Assembly: GCF_003050615.1 (NCBI RefSeq)
Contig: NZ_NWBU01000010.1
Location: forward strand, 281,165 to 345,164
DNA: 64,000 nucleotides
From: Sphingomonas oleivorans
GTDB lineage: Bacteria > Pseudomonadota > Alphaproteobacteria > Sphingomonadales > Sphingomonadaceae
Reading direction: 5' to 3'
In this document: piece by piece, positions 52,427-60,721 of the stretch
Layout: the number at the start of each line of letters is the position of its first letter
How positions within the stretch are numbered: position 1 is the stretch's first letter
Notes under the pieces: generated by a model
Seen by the model: only the letters and a program-made list of their open reading frames with translations
Told to the model about the DNA's origin: nothing
The model's database searches: none
Position numbers and translations under genes: made by a program

Positions 52427-55400
52427 ATGTCCCATGCTTCTCCCGCTCTCGCCTTTACCATCCCCGCCGAACCGCAGGTTCTGGCCGCGGCAAGGTCGTT
52501 GGCTGCCCGGATCGGTGCCGATCAGGCTATCTCCCGCGCCGTGCTGAACGCCACAATGCGCGAGCATTTCGGCGGCAGCGATGCCGAAGGCCGCTGGTCG
52601 GTGCGAGATGCCCATGCCGCGCTCGAATTGGCCCAGGTGCTATTCTTGGCTGACAAGTCCGAGCTCGTCACCGCTGTGTCGCCTGAATTGGCCGATCGGA
52701 CCTTTTCTCGCTTGGAAGCGCTGGTGCCGAGCCAGACCACTCGCAGCGACGAGCAGATCGAATGGCAACAGTTCGCAACGCCGCCCCGCATCGCCTGGCT
52801 CGCGGCCCGGGCCTGCGGGATTTCTGCTGGAGAATTGGCGCTCGAACCCTCGGCCGGGACTGGGATGCTGGGCATTTGGGCGGCTAAGGCAGGCGCGCGC
52901 CTCGCGCTCAATGAGATCTCACCGCTCCGTCGTGAATGCCTTGGAGCACTGTTCCCAGAAGCCACGGTGACGGGATACGATGGCGAGCTGATCGACGAGC
53001 TGCTCTCGCCCAATATCGCGCCGAGCGTGGTGTTGATGAACCCTCCCTATTCGCACGGTATTGAGCGCGGCCACGACGGACGCACCGGTGCGCGGCACCT
53101 ACGCTCGGCCTGGAAGCGGCTGCTCCCCGGCGGTCGCCTCGTCGCGGTGATGCCCGAATGGTTCGACCTACCGCGCTTCCTTGCCGGGATCACCGGCCCG
53201 GTGGCGCTGCGGCTCAACGCCGCGATCGAGCTCGGTTTCGTCAAGCAGGGCACCTCGATCACCACCCGGCTCTTGGTGCTCGACAAGGTCGATGGCGGCG
53301 ATAGTCCGGTCATCGCCAAGCCGGTGAACTTTGCCGAGCTCTGCTTCCTGGTCGGCCTTTTGCCCGATCGCACGGGGCAGGTCGCTGAGCCGATCATCGC
53401 CCAAAGACCGGTGCTCCCGCTGCGGCTCGTCGCACGGCCGAGCAAACCGGTCCCGCTCGCGGTTCGGCCCATCGCGGCCGCGCCGTCGATCCAGCCGCTG
53501 GCTTACCAACCGCTCGATGAGCCCGCGCCGATCGCCGAGCAGGTCGGGCATTATCTGCCCTACCGGCCGAGCCGCATCGCGATCACCGGCGCAGTCGAAC
53601 ATCCGACGCCACTGGTGGAATCGGTCGCGATGGGCTCGATCACCGCGCCGGTGCCCGAAGCGGTGCCGCAGCTGCCTTCCGATCTTATCGCCAAAGGCGT
53701 TCTCTCCGCCGCGCAGACCGAGACCCTGATCTATGCCGTGAACGCCCATTCTCGCGATCTCTCGGGAAGGTTCGAGCCCGACGACAAGGGCTGCGTGCTG
53801 AAGGCGAGCGCCGAGGGCCGGACCTACCGGATGGGCTACTTCCTTGGCGACGGGACCGGGGCGGGCAAGGGCCGGCAGGTCGCCTCGGTCATCCTCGATC
53901 GCTGGGTGAGGGGCGAGCGCCGCCATATCTGGATTTCAAAGAACGAAGCGCTGCTCGAAGACGCGCGCCGCGACTGGAGCGCACTTGGGGGCCTGCCGAT
54001 CGACGTCCAGCCGCTCGGGCAATGGAAGCTCGGGGTCCCGGTCGGGATGCGCGAGGGCATCCTCTTCGTCACCTATCCGACCCTTCGCTCAGGCCGCAGC
54101 GATGCGACCCGGCTCGAGCAGATCCTCGAATGGTCGGGTGACGACTTCGACGGGGTGATCGTCTTCGACGAAGCCCACGCCATGGCCAACGCCGCGGGCG
54201 GCGAAGGCTCACGCGGGAAGGTCAAGGGATCGGAGCAAGGCGTTGCCGGAGTGCGGCTTCAGAACCTGCTGCCGCGCGCCCGCGTGCTCTATGCCTCGGC
54301 AACCGGGGCGTCAGACGTCAACAATCTCGCCTATGCGATCCGCCTTGGCCTCTGGGGACCGGAAACCGCCTTCGCAAACCGGGAGGCTTTTGTGGCCGAC
54401 ATCCGCGATGGCGGCATTGCCGCAATGGAACTCGTCGCGCGCGATCTCAAGTCGCTCGGGCTTTACACCGCGCGGGCGCTGTCTTTCGCCGGGGTCGAAT
54501 ATGAGATCCTCGAACATTGCCTGACCGCTGACCAGATCGCGGTCTACGACGCCTATGCCGAGGCCTGGGCGATCATCCATGCCAACCTGCGCGATGCTCT
54601 GGAGGCGACCCGGATTGTCGATGCCGACAGCGGAGACACCCTGAACTCAGGGGCCAAGGCGGCGGCGCTCTCGATTTTCGAGGGCACCAAGCAGCGGTTC
54701 TTTGCGCAATTGCTGCTCTCGATGAAGTTGCCGAGCCTGCTACCGGCAATCGATACGACACTTGCCGAAGGCAATGCCGTGGTGGTGCAGCTCGTCTCGA
54801 CTGCGGAGGCCATGCTCGATCGCCGCCTCGCCGACCTTACCGATGCCGAACGTGAAGCGCTTGAGATCGACCTTTCTCCCCGCGAATACGTGATCGACTA
54901 CCTCACCAAGAGCTTTCCGGTGCGGTTGATGGCGGTATTCAAGGACGAGAACGGCAATCCGCGCTCCGAGCCGATGGTCGACGATGCTGGCGCCCCGGTG
55001 CTGTGCCGCTCGGCGCTCGACGCGCGCGACCGAATGATCGAGCAACTCTGCGCGTTGCCGCCGATCGCCACCGCGCTCGATGCGATCATCGAGCGGTTCG
55101 GGACCGATCAGGTAGCTGAGGTCACCGGGCGAACCCGTCGGCTGATCGTCGGACGCGACGGGCGCCAGCAGCTTCAATCCCGTAGCCCCGGTGCCAATGT
55201 CGCCGAGACACAGGCGTTCATGGACGGCTCGAAGAAGGTTCTGGTCTTCTCTGACGCCGGCGGTACGGGCCGCAGCTATCATGCCGACCTTGCGGCGAAG
55301 AACCAGGCGCGCCGCGTCCATTTCCTGCTTGAGCCGGGCTGGCGCGCCGATGCCGCCATCCAGGGACTCGGGCGGACCAACCGCACCAACCAGGCCTCGG

Positions 55401-56659
55401 CGCCGCTGTTCCGTCCCGTCACCACCGATGTGCGCGGCGAGCGGCGGTTCATCTCGACGATCGCCCGGCGCCTCGACAGCCTCGGCGCGCTAACCCGCGG
55501 TCAACGTCAGACCGGGGGGCAGAACCTGTTCGATCCCGCCGACAATCTCGAAAGCTCCTATGCCAAGGAGGCGCTTCACCGCTGGTTCGGCTTGCTGTTC
55601 ACCGGCAAGCTCGACGCAGTGAGCCTTGCGCGGTTCGAGGAACTGACCGGGCTCAGGATCGAAGGCCCTGACGGATCGATGGTCGATGACCTGCCGTCGA
55701 TCCAGCGCTGGCTCAACCGCATACTCGCGCTGCCGATCGCCCTGCAGAACGGCATCTTCGACGAGTTCCTTGGACTCGTTGAAGCGCGGATCGATGCCGC
55801 CCGGCAGGCGGGCACGCTCGAACTCGGGGTCGAGACCATCGCGGTCGAGCACTTTGAGGTGCTCTCCGACACCCTGCTGCGCACCGATGCGCTCTCGGGC
55901 GCGACCACGCACCTTCTCGAACTCGAGATCGCCCGAGCGCTGAAGCCCTTGGGTCTCGCGCGGCTTGAAGAGCTCTACGGTCTCTCGGGCGAGCGCCAGC
56001 AGTTACTGCGCAATGCCCGCTCGGGCCGGATTGGGCTATTGGTTCCGGCACGCAGCCTGCTTGCCGACGACGGCACGCGGGTTGCCCGCTTCGAACTGGT
56101 CCGGCCCTTGAAGCACGGTCATCTAACCGCCGAGCAGCTTGAGGAAAGCAACTGGGAGCCAGTCGATTTCGCCGAGTTTTGCCGCCTCTGGCAAGCTGAG
56201 GTCGGTGAAGCCGCTGCGAGCCATAAGCGCGAACGACTGCATCTCGCGACTGGGCTGCTGCTGCCGGTCTGGGACAAGCTCCCTTCCGACTATGTTCGGG
56301 TCAGTCGGATCTCAGCTCGCGACGGGCGCTCGCTACTGGGTCGCGAAGTGCCGCTCCACTGCGTTCCCGAACTCTGCCAGGCCCTGGGTCTGGAGGACGA
56401 ACACGCGTTCTCGGCCGAGCAGATCGTCGACGCTGTGCTCACCGGTGGCCGGCCGATGCAGGTCATGGCCCGCGAGGCGCTCACCCTCAAGCGCAGCCTG
56501 GTCAACGGGGCTCAGCGGCTCGAGCTTGCAGGTTGGTCGGCGGCGCGGCTTGACTGGTACAAGGCGCAAGGCTGTTTTACCGAGATCATCCGCTATCAGA
56601 CGCGGCTGTTCGTGCCGACGACAGGCGCTGCGGGTATCCTCGCGCGGCTTGGCCAGTAG
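52427..56659 (+). CDS. DNA methyltransferase plus strawberry-notch helicase fusion
   Basis: A 1410-residue cytoplasmic fusion. N-terminal adenine-methyltransferase-like domain: AdoMet motif LEPSAGTGMLGIWAA near residue 139 and catalytic NPPY near 204. A proline-rich linker (about 310-390) leads to a strawberry-notch superfamily 2 ATPase: GDGTGAGKGRQ Walker A near 473, DEAH near 581, and C-terminal segment GGTGRSYHAD near 945 with GLGRTNRTNQ near 980 (motif VI-like). Conjugative elements and phages carry similar polyvalent fusions, some acting against restriction (P1 DarB). ATG 52427 follows AGGAGG. Confidence 0.85.
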   Translation: MSHASPALAFTIPAEPQVLAAARSLAARIGADQAISRAVLNATMREHFGGSDAEGRWSVRDAHAALELAQVLFLADKSELVTAVSPELADRTFSRLEALVPSQTTRSDEQIEWQQFATPPRIAWLAARACGISAGELALEPSAGTGMLGIWAAKAGARLALNEISPLRRECLGALFPEATVTGYDGELIDELLSPNIAPSVVLMNPPYSHGIERGHDGRTGARHLRSAWKRLLPGGRLVAVMPEWFDLPRFLAGITGPVALRLNAAIELGFVKQGTSITTRLLVLDKVDGGDSPVIAKPVNFAELCFLVGLLPDRTGQVAEPIIAQRPVLPLRLVARPSKPVPLAVRPIAAAPSIQPLAYQPLDEPAPIAEQVGHYLPYRPSRIAITGAVEHPTPLVESVAMGSITAPVPEAVPQLPSDLIAKGVLSAAQTETLIYAVNAHSRDLSGRFEPDDKGCVLKASAEGRTYRMGYFLGDGTGAGKGRQVASVILDRWVRGERRHIWISKNEALLEDARRDWSALGGLPIDVQPLGQWKLGVPVGMREGILFVTYPTLRSGRSDATRLEQILEWSGDDFDGVIVFDEAHAMANAAGGEGSRGKVKGSEQGVAGVRLQNLLPRARVLYASATGASDVNNLAYAIRLGLWGPETAFANREAFVADIRDGGIAAMELVARDLKSLGLYTARALSFAGVEYEILEHCLTADQIAVYDAYAEAWAIIHANLRDALEATRIVDADSGDTLNSGAKAAALSIFEGTKQRFFAQLLLSMKLPSLLPAIDTTLAEGNAVVVQLVSTAEAMLDRRLADLTDAEREALEIDLSPREYVIDYLTKSFPVRLMAVFKDENGNPRSEPMVDDAGAPVLCRSALDARDRMIEQLCALPPIATALDAIIERFGTDQVAEVTGRTRRLIVGRDGRQQLQSRSPGANVAETQAFMDGSKKVLVFSDAGGTGRSYHADLAAKNQARRVHFLLEPGWRADAAIQGLGRTNRTNQASAPLFRPVTTDVRGERRFISTIARRLDSLGALTRGQRQTGGQNLFDPADNLESSYAKEALHRWFGLLFTGKLDAVSLARFEELTGLRIEGPDGSMVDDLPSIQRWLNRILALPIALQNGIFDEFLGLVEARIDAARQAGTLELGVETIAVEHFEVLSDTLLRTDALSGATTHLLELEIARALKPLGLARLEELYGLSGERQQLLRNARSGRIGLLVPARSLLADDGTRVARFELVRPLKHGHLTAEQLEESNWEPVDFAEFCRLWQAEVGEAAASHKRERLHLATGLLLPVWDKLPSDYVRVSRISARDGRSLLGREVPLHCVPELCQALGLEDEHAFSAEQIVDAVLTGGRPMQVMAREALTLKRSLVNGAQRLELAGWSAARLDWYKAQGCFTEIIRYQTRLFVPTTGAAGILARLGQ

Positions 56660-56671
56660 CTAAGAAGCATA

Positions 56672-56711
56672 TTGCCAAATGGCAACCAATGGAATATATA
56701 GTGCCATATGG
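56672..56711. promoter_or_regulatory. Two operator-like palindromes at the toxin-antitoxin promoter
   Basis: TTGCCA-AA-TGGCAA (56672-56685) and TGCCATATGG (56702-56711) share TGCCAnATGG symmetry and flank a TATATA -10-like box (56695-56700), just before the antitoxin ATG 56721. Fits autorepression by the Xre antitoxin. Confidence 0.55.
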
Positions 56712-56720
56712 AGACTTGTC

Positions 56721-57134
56721 ATGCTAGCTTTGCAACCCGTTGATACTGCTGCTCCGGCGTTTCGTCCGGATCCGATTACCCAGGACGAGGCTGCCGCTAT
56801 GTTCAGGGCGGTTCTCAGCCTCTTTGGCAAGTGGGAACTTACCGACGAGCAGGCGGCGACGCTGCTTGATATGCCGGTGCGCTCCTATCGGCGCTGGAAG
56901 GCTGAAGGAGCCGGCCGGGTCTCGCGTGATGGCGCGGCTCGCCTTTCCAACTTGATGGGCATTCACAAGGCGCTACGGATCGTCTTTTCGGATGCTCAGC
57001 GCGGTTATGCCTGGATTAAGGCAGGAAATAGCGCCTTCGCCGGATCGAGCGCACTTGATGTCATGCTCGGCGGTGAACTCACCGACATCATGCGCGTGCG
57101 CCGCTACCTCGACGCCGAGCGCGGTGGCTGGTGA
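56721..57134 (+). CDS. Xre/MbcA/ParS-type antitoxin
   Basis: A 137-residue antitoxin with an Xre-like helix-turn-helix (LTDEQAATLLDMPVRSYRRWKA, residues 50-75) and a C-terminal toxin-binding DUF2384 region (IHKALRIVFSDAQRGYAWIK..., DIMRVRRYLDAERGGW). It neutralises the RES toxin encoded next, with 4-bp overlap GTGA. ATG 56721 follows GGAGA by eight bases. Part of the element, probably for maintenance. Confidence 0.88.
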   Translation: MLALQPVDTAAPAFRPDPITQDEAAAMFRAVLSLFGKWELTDEQAATLLDMPVRSYRRWKAEGAGRVSRDGAARLSNLMGIHKALRIVFSDAQRGYAWIKAGNSAFAGSSALDVMLGGELTDIMRVRRYLDAERGGW

Positions 57135-57850
57135 CGGCTCCAGAGCAAGGCCCTGTTTCCCATGTTGAGTGGAAAGGCGCTGTCCGGATCCTCCGCAGCG
57201 CCTTTCCGCCGATCGACCTGTTCGAGGACATCGCCGACCCCGCTGATTGGCCGCTGCTGATCTCGGCAGAGCAAAAGACCAATCCCCGGATCATGGCGAC
57301 CATCGGCAATCTGGACCTTGTGCCAGCGGACCGGCGGGTAGGCGGAAACGGTGCGTCTTATCTGATGGCGCCGTTCACCCATGTCAGCACGGACCGGCCA
57401 AGCCGCTTCACCGATGGCAGCTATGGCGTTCTCTATGTCGGAAATGCCTTCGAAACCGCTCTCTTCGAAACCATCCATCACCATGCCCGGTTCATGGCCA
57501 GCACCGCCGAAGAGTCCGGTTGGACTTCTCAATTCCGGGAGATCGTTCTTTCGGTCAGTGCCGACCTGCACGACCTGAGAGGAGCCGAGCCCGCCAATCC
57601 AGCCCTTGATCCCGACAGCTATGTGGCGTCCCAGAGGCTTGCAGCAGCCCTTAAAGCGGGTGGGGCCGATGGCATGGTCTATCCGAGCATCCGGCATCCC
57701 GGAGGGGAATGTGTAGGACTGTTCTACCCTGACTGCGCATCAGAACCCGTCCAGGGACGCCATCTCGACTATCATTGGGACGGGACGCGCGTCGATCTGG
57801 TGCGCGACGCGGGGACGGGCGCGGTCTTTCGTGTGGTTCATACCGCCTGA
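57131..57850 (+). CDS. RES-domain toxin (NAD+ phosphorylase type)
   Basis: A 239-residue toxin. RES domain includes GGNGASYLMAPFTHVSTDRPSRFTDG, YVGNAFETALFETIHHHARFM and GADGMVYPSIRHPGGECVGLFYPDC; the conserved Arg (SRF), Glu (ALFETIHH) and Ser (PSIRHPGG) are the R-E-S catalytic triad. Homologues degrade NAD+ and arrest growth. GTG start at 57131 overlaps the antitoxin stop, so translation is coupled. Confidence 0.9.
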   Translation: MTAPEQGPVSHVEWKGAVRILRSAFPPIDLFEDIADPADWPLLISAEQKTNPRIMATIGNLDLVPADRRVGGNGASYLMAPFTHVSTDRPSRFTDGSYGVLYVGNAFETALFETIHHHARFMASTAEESGWTSQFREIVLSVSADLHDLRGAEPANPALDPDSYVASQRLAAALKAGGADGMVYPSIRHPGGECVGLFYPDCASEPVQGRHLDYHWDGTRVDLVRDAGTGAVFRVVHTA

Positions 57851-58191
57851 ACCTAAACCATATTGATCCGGTTGAAAGAGAGGGAGCTGTTTGGCCGCTT
57901 CGCGCCCCCAACTGGGGCGGTCGCATCATCTAGTCGTCATCCCGACGGCTGCCTGCCAACAAGATCGCGCGGTGACAACGTTACGCCGTGAGGGCACCTG
58001 ACTTTACCTCAGGCCCGGCCGTTCGCGGTCGAGCCTTTTTCAAATTCGCAGAGATTGTTTGATCAGCCGACACAAAAGTTCCGGATAGAAAGATGTAGCG
58101 TCATTCTTCTCCAATCCGCCTGCTTTTGTCCTTGTGCTTTCATTCCAGGCGAGACAGCATCGTCTGAGGCAGATTGTGTGGGGAGGGGCAC
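57851..58191. other. Intergenic region after toxin
   Basis: About 340 bp with no gene-like frame. A weak CGCCCC-N5-GGGGCG hairpin (57903-57919) could end the toxin-antitoxin mRNA. Contains the promoter of the next gene, not identifiable with certainty. Confidence 0.4.
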
Positions 58192-60684
58192 ATGCAGCGG
58201 TGGGGGTGGAGCGCAGCGACGCTGCTGGTCGCATTACTTGCAGCCATCGGCTTGCAGTCGAGCAGCATGTCCTCGGCAGTTGAGTTCGCGAACCCCAGGA
58301 TGGAGGGGCCGTTCTTCGCCGCACCAGATGTGATTGCGGCCCTGGATTGCCCCGATGCCCAGTGCGAGGGTCCTCTGAGCTTCCTGCATCTGATGCGCAG
58401 CGAACTCTACGAGATCAAGGCAGCGGGCTTGCCGGGCAAGAACCCCTTTGTCGAACGGGCCGAGACGCGGTCGATCGTTGAGACGGTTCGTGACGACATT
58501 TCGAACATCCGCGTCGCGGCAGGAAGCCCTCCCGACCAGCTCGACCCGCTTTTCCTCACAAGCACTGACAGTCGCGTCCAGCTGGTTGGCATCATCAACC
58601 GCATGGATCGTCAATTTCATGCATCGCAGCGCGAGAGCGCATGCGGTGAGATCAGCCTCATCTACCGGTTTGCGTACAGCCTCTCACGCTTGCCCGTCAC
58701 GATGAACCTCGTCTTCCCGGCGGCTGTCGGGACGCTTCATTGCAAGGAATCCGCTCAACGCTGGCTCGATGCGATGTCCAAGGAACGCACGATGAAGCCG
58801 GCCGCTTTCGCTAACTATCTCGTGTCGAAGTCAGGGCCGCTTGCGCACATTAAGGGCGGGAACATCGCTCGCCTCGAGCTCAATATGCAGACCTATCGCA
58901 AGCCTGGGAGCATCGACACGACGGATTTCGGATCGGAAGCGACATATCTCATTCGGGTCTTCCGCTGGAATCCCCTCGAGCGTGCTTTTCAACCGAGCAC
59001 GCTGCCCAACGAGATCAATCGCCATGCTCTACTCTGCGACGCGGACGATGACCCGCAAATTTGCAACGTGAAGCGTGGGCGCCGTGCTGCGCTGGTCGAC
59101 TATCTGCAAAAGCCCGGGGTCGTCGAAGAGATCGACCGCGGCACACTCGATGTACCGCAAGAGCTCAACGTCCTTTCGCTGCGCGCAATCTCTGTTTCGC
59201 CCGGCGGACAGCATCGGTCTTCCAACCAGCCCTACTGGAACGCCGCTATCGTCTCCGATCGTCCTGCAAGCGAGATTGCGCGCGAGCAGGTCATTTCAGA
59301 TGCCGAGATCGGCAAGGCGATGGACAACGCCCGCGCCGCGGGCGTGACGCTCGAGCATATCGGCAATGCGGACGATTTCCGGCAAAGGCTGAACGACACG
59401 ACCTGTTCCGGCTGCCATCAGGCACGCGCGATTGCCGGCTTCCATTTTCCAGGGCTCGATTCAGCCGACACCCAAGAAAATTACGCGGCAAACGCAGTCT
59501 ATCTCGCGGGCTCGCCCCAATTCTATGCGGACCAGCCGCGGCGGATGGAAATCGTCCGGGCGATTGCGAAGAGTGCCGATGGGGCCATTCCCAAAGCGGC
59601 GCTGGCCGTGTCGTACAGCGCGCGGCCCGACGACAGGTTCTCGGCTGACTTTAAGGGTACTGCCTATGTGGGGGGATGGGGTGCTGCCTGCTCGATACCC
59701 AATGCGACGTCTGCGGCCAGCAAGCGGCAATGGTCGTGCCAATCGGGCCTTGCCTGCCAGGGTCTGTTCCAGTCGGACAACGCGAAGGGCATCGGCACGT
59801 GCGTTCCGGACAAACGTTTTGAAATCGGCGACCATATGCAACTGGGGAAGGTTTCGACGACTGGCTTTGGTCACGATGTCTATGTCCGCTTTGGACCCGA
59901 AATCGCGCCGTCGGAAACGAACTACCTGAAACGCGTGTTCGGACTCGACACATTTGACGAGCGCAAGACGACGATCGATCCCAAATTCTTCCCTCCTACT
60001 GGCCCCAACGGCAATTCCTATTATGCCAGCCACCAGGAATTCTATGTCGGTTTGCGCGGCGATCCTTACCGCAAGATGCTTGCGGAGTGTGCCGACGGCA
60101 CCCGACCGAAAGCGGAATGCTATTCGATGCGGCGCGACAGGCTGAGCGGTGGCTTTCCCTCGGGTATGTTGCGCCTGTCCGAGTGCCAGGACCTCCCAGG
60201 CGAATCGACCTGCGGCATGGTCGCGTCCTCGGGGTTCAACGACTGCATGGTGCGCCTTGGCTCGCCGGGTTACGAGGATTTCAATCTGAAGACATGCTTT
60301 GAATATTTCACCTCCTATGCCGGCATGAGAGCCTGCGATATCGGCAATCCTTGCCGCGACGACTATATCTGCGTCGCGCCTACCAGTCCCCGACCGAAGC
60401 TCGAGACCGAACGCATGTTTCGCGAGCGGCTCAAACGACTGCAGGATGCATCGCCGACGAATCCGTGGAAGCGGATCATCGGCTCGCCTTACGACCCTGA
60501 CCAATATGGCCAGAAACAGCCCGATACTGCGTGGATCAACCGAAACGATACAAGGGGTGTTTGCATTCCTCCTTACTTCGTTTTCCAGTTCCGTTCCGAC
60601 CGCCATCCAAGCTTCGGGCCTAAATCGGGTTCGGCCCTGCAATCGCACGCGCCGTCGATGCTCAAGCAGGTCGGGGAGTTCTAG
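58192..60684 (+). CDS. Large secreted Cys-rich protein with one CxxCH motif, unknown function
   Basis: An 830-residue protein with an N-terminal signal or anchor segment (WSAATLLVALLAAIG, residues 7-21). Unusual features: single CSGCH heme-c type motif near residue 404, followed by many Cys-rich stretches (CSIPNAT, CQSGLACQGLFQ, CQDLPGESTCG) that suggest disulfides. Blocks such as VGIINRMDRQFHAS and CGEISLIYRFAYSLS look like structured repeats of a family I cannot name. Probably periplasmic, perhaps redox or heme-binding. ATG 58192 follows GGGGAGGGG. Converges with the 591-residue gene. Confidence 0.6.
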   Translation: MQRWGWSAATLLVALLAAIGLQSSSMSSAVEFANPRMEGPFFAAPDVIAALDCPDAQCEGPLSFLHLMRSELYEIKAAGLPGKNPFVERAETRSIVETVRDDISNIRVAAGSPPDQLDPLFLTSTDSRVQLVGIINRMDRQFHASQRESACGEISLIYRFAYSLSRLPVTMNLVFPAAVGTLHCKESAQRWLDAMSKERTMKPAAFANYLVSKSGPLAHIKGGNIARLELNMQTYRKPGSIDTTDFGSEATYLIRVFRWNPLERAFQPSTLPNEINRHALLCDADDDPQICNVKRGRRAALVDYLQKPGVVEEIDRGTLDVPQELNVLSLRAISVSPGGQHRSSNQPYWNAAIVSDRPASEIAREQVISDAEIGKAMDNARAAGVTLEHIGNADDFRQRLNDTTCSGCHQARAIAGFHFPGLDSADTQENYAANAVYLAGSPQFYADQPRRMEIVRAIAKSADGAIPKAALAVSYSARPDDRFSADFKGTAYVGGWGAACSIPNATSAASKRQWSCQSGLACQGLFQSDNAKGIGTCVPDKRFEIGDHMQLGKVSTTGFGHDVYVRFGPEIAPSETNYLKRVFGLDTFDERKTTIDPKFFPPTGPNGNSYYASHQEFYVGLRGDPYRKMLAECADGTRPKAECYSMRRDRLSGGFPSGMLRLSECQDLPGESTCGMVASSGFNDCMVRLGSPGYEDFNLKTCFEYFTSYAGMRACDIGNPCRDDYICVAPTSPRPKLETERMFRERLKRLQDASPTNPWKRIIGSPYDPDQYGQKQPDTAWINRNDTRGVCIPPYFVFQFRSDRHPSFGPKSGSALQSHAPSMLKQVGEF

Positions 60685-60721
60685 AGGCAGTTAGTTTGGG
60701 TTGAATGGCGTGTGCAGACTT

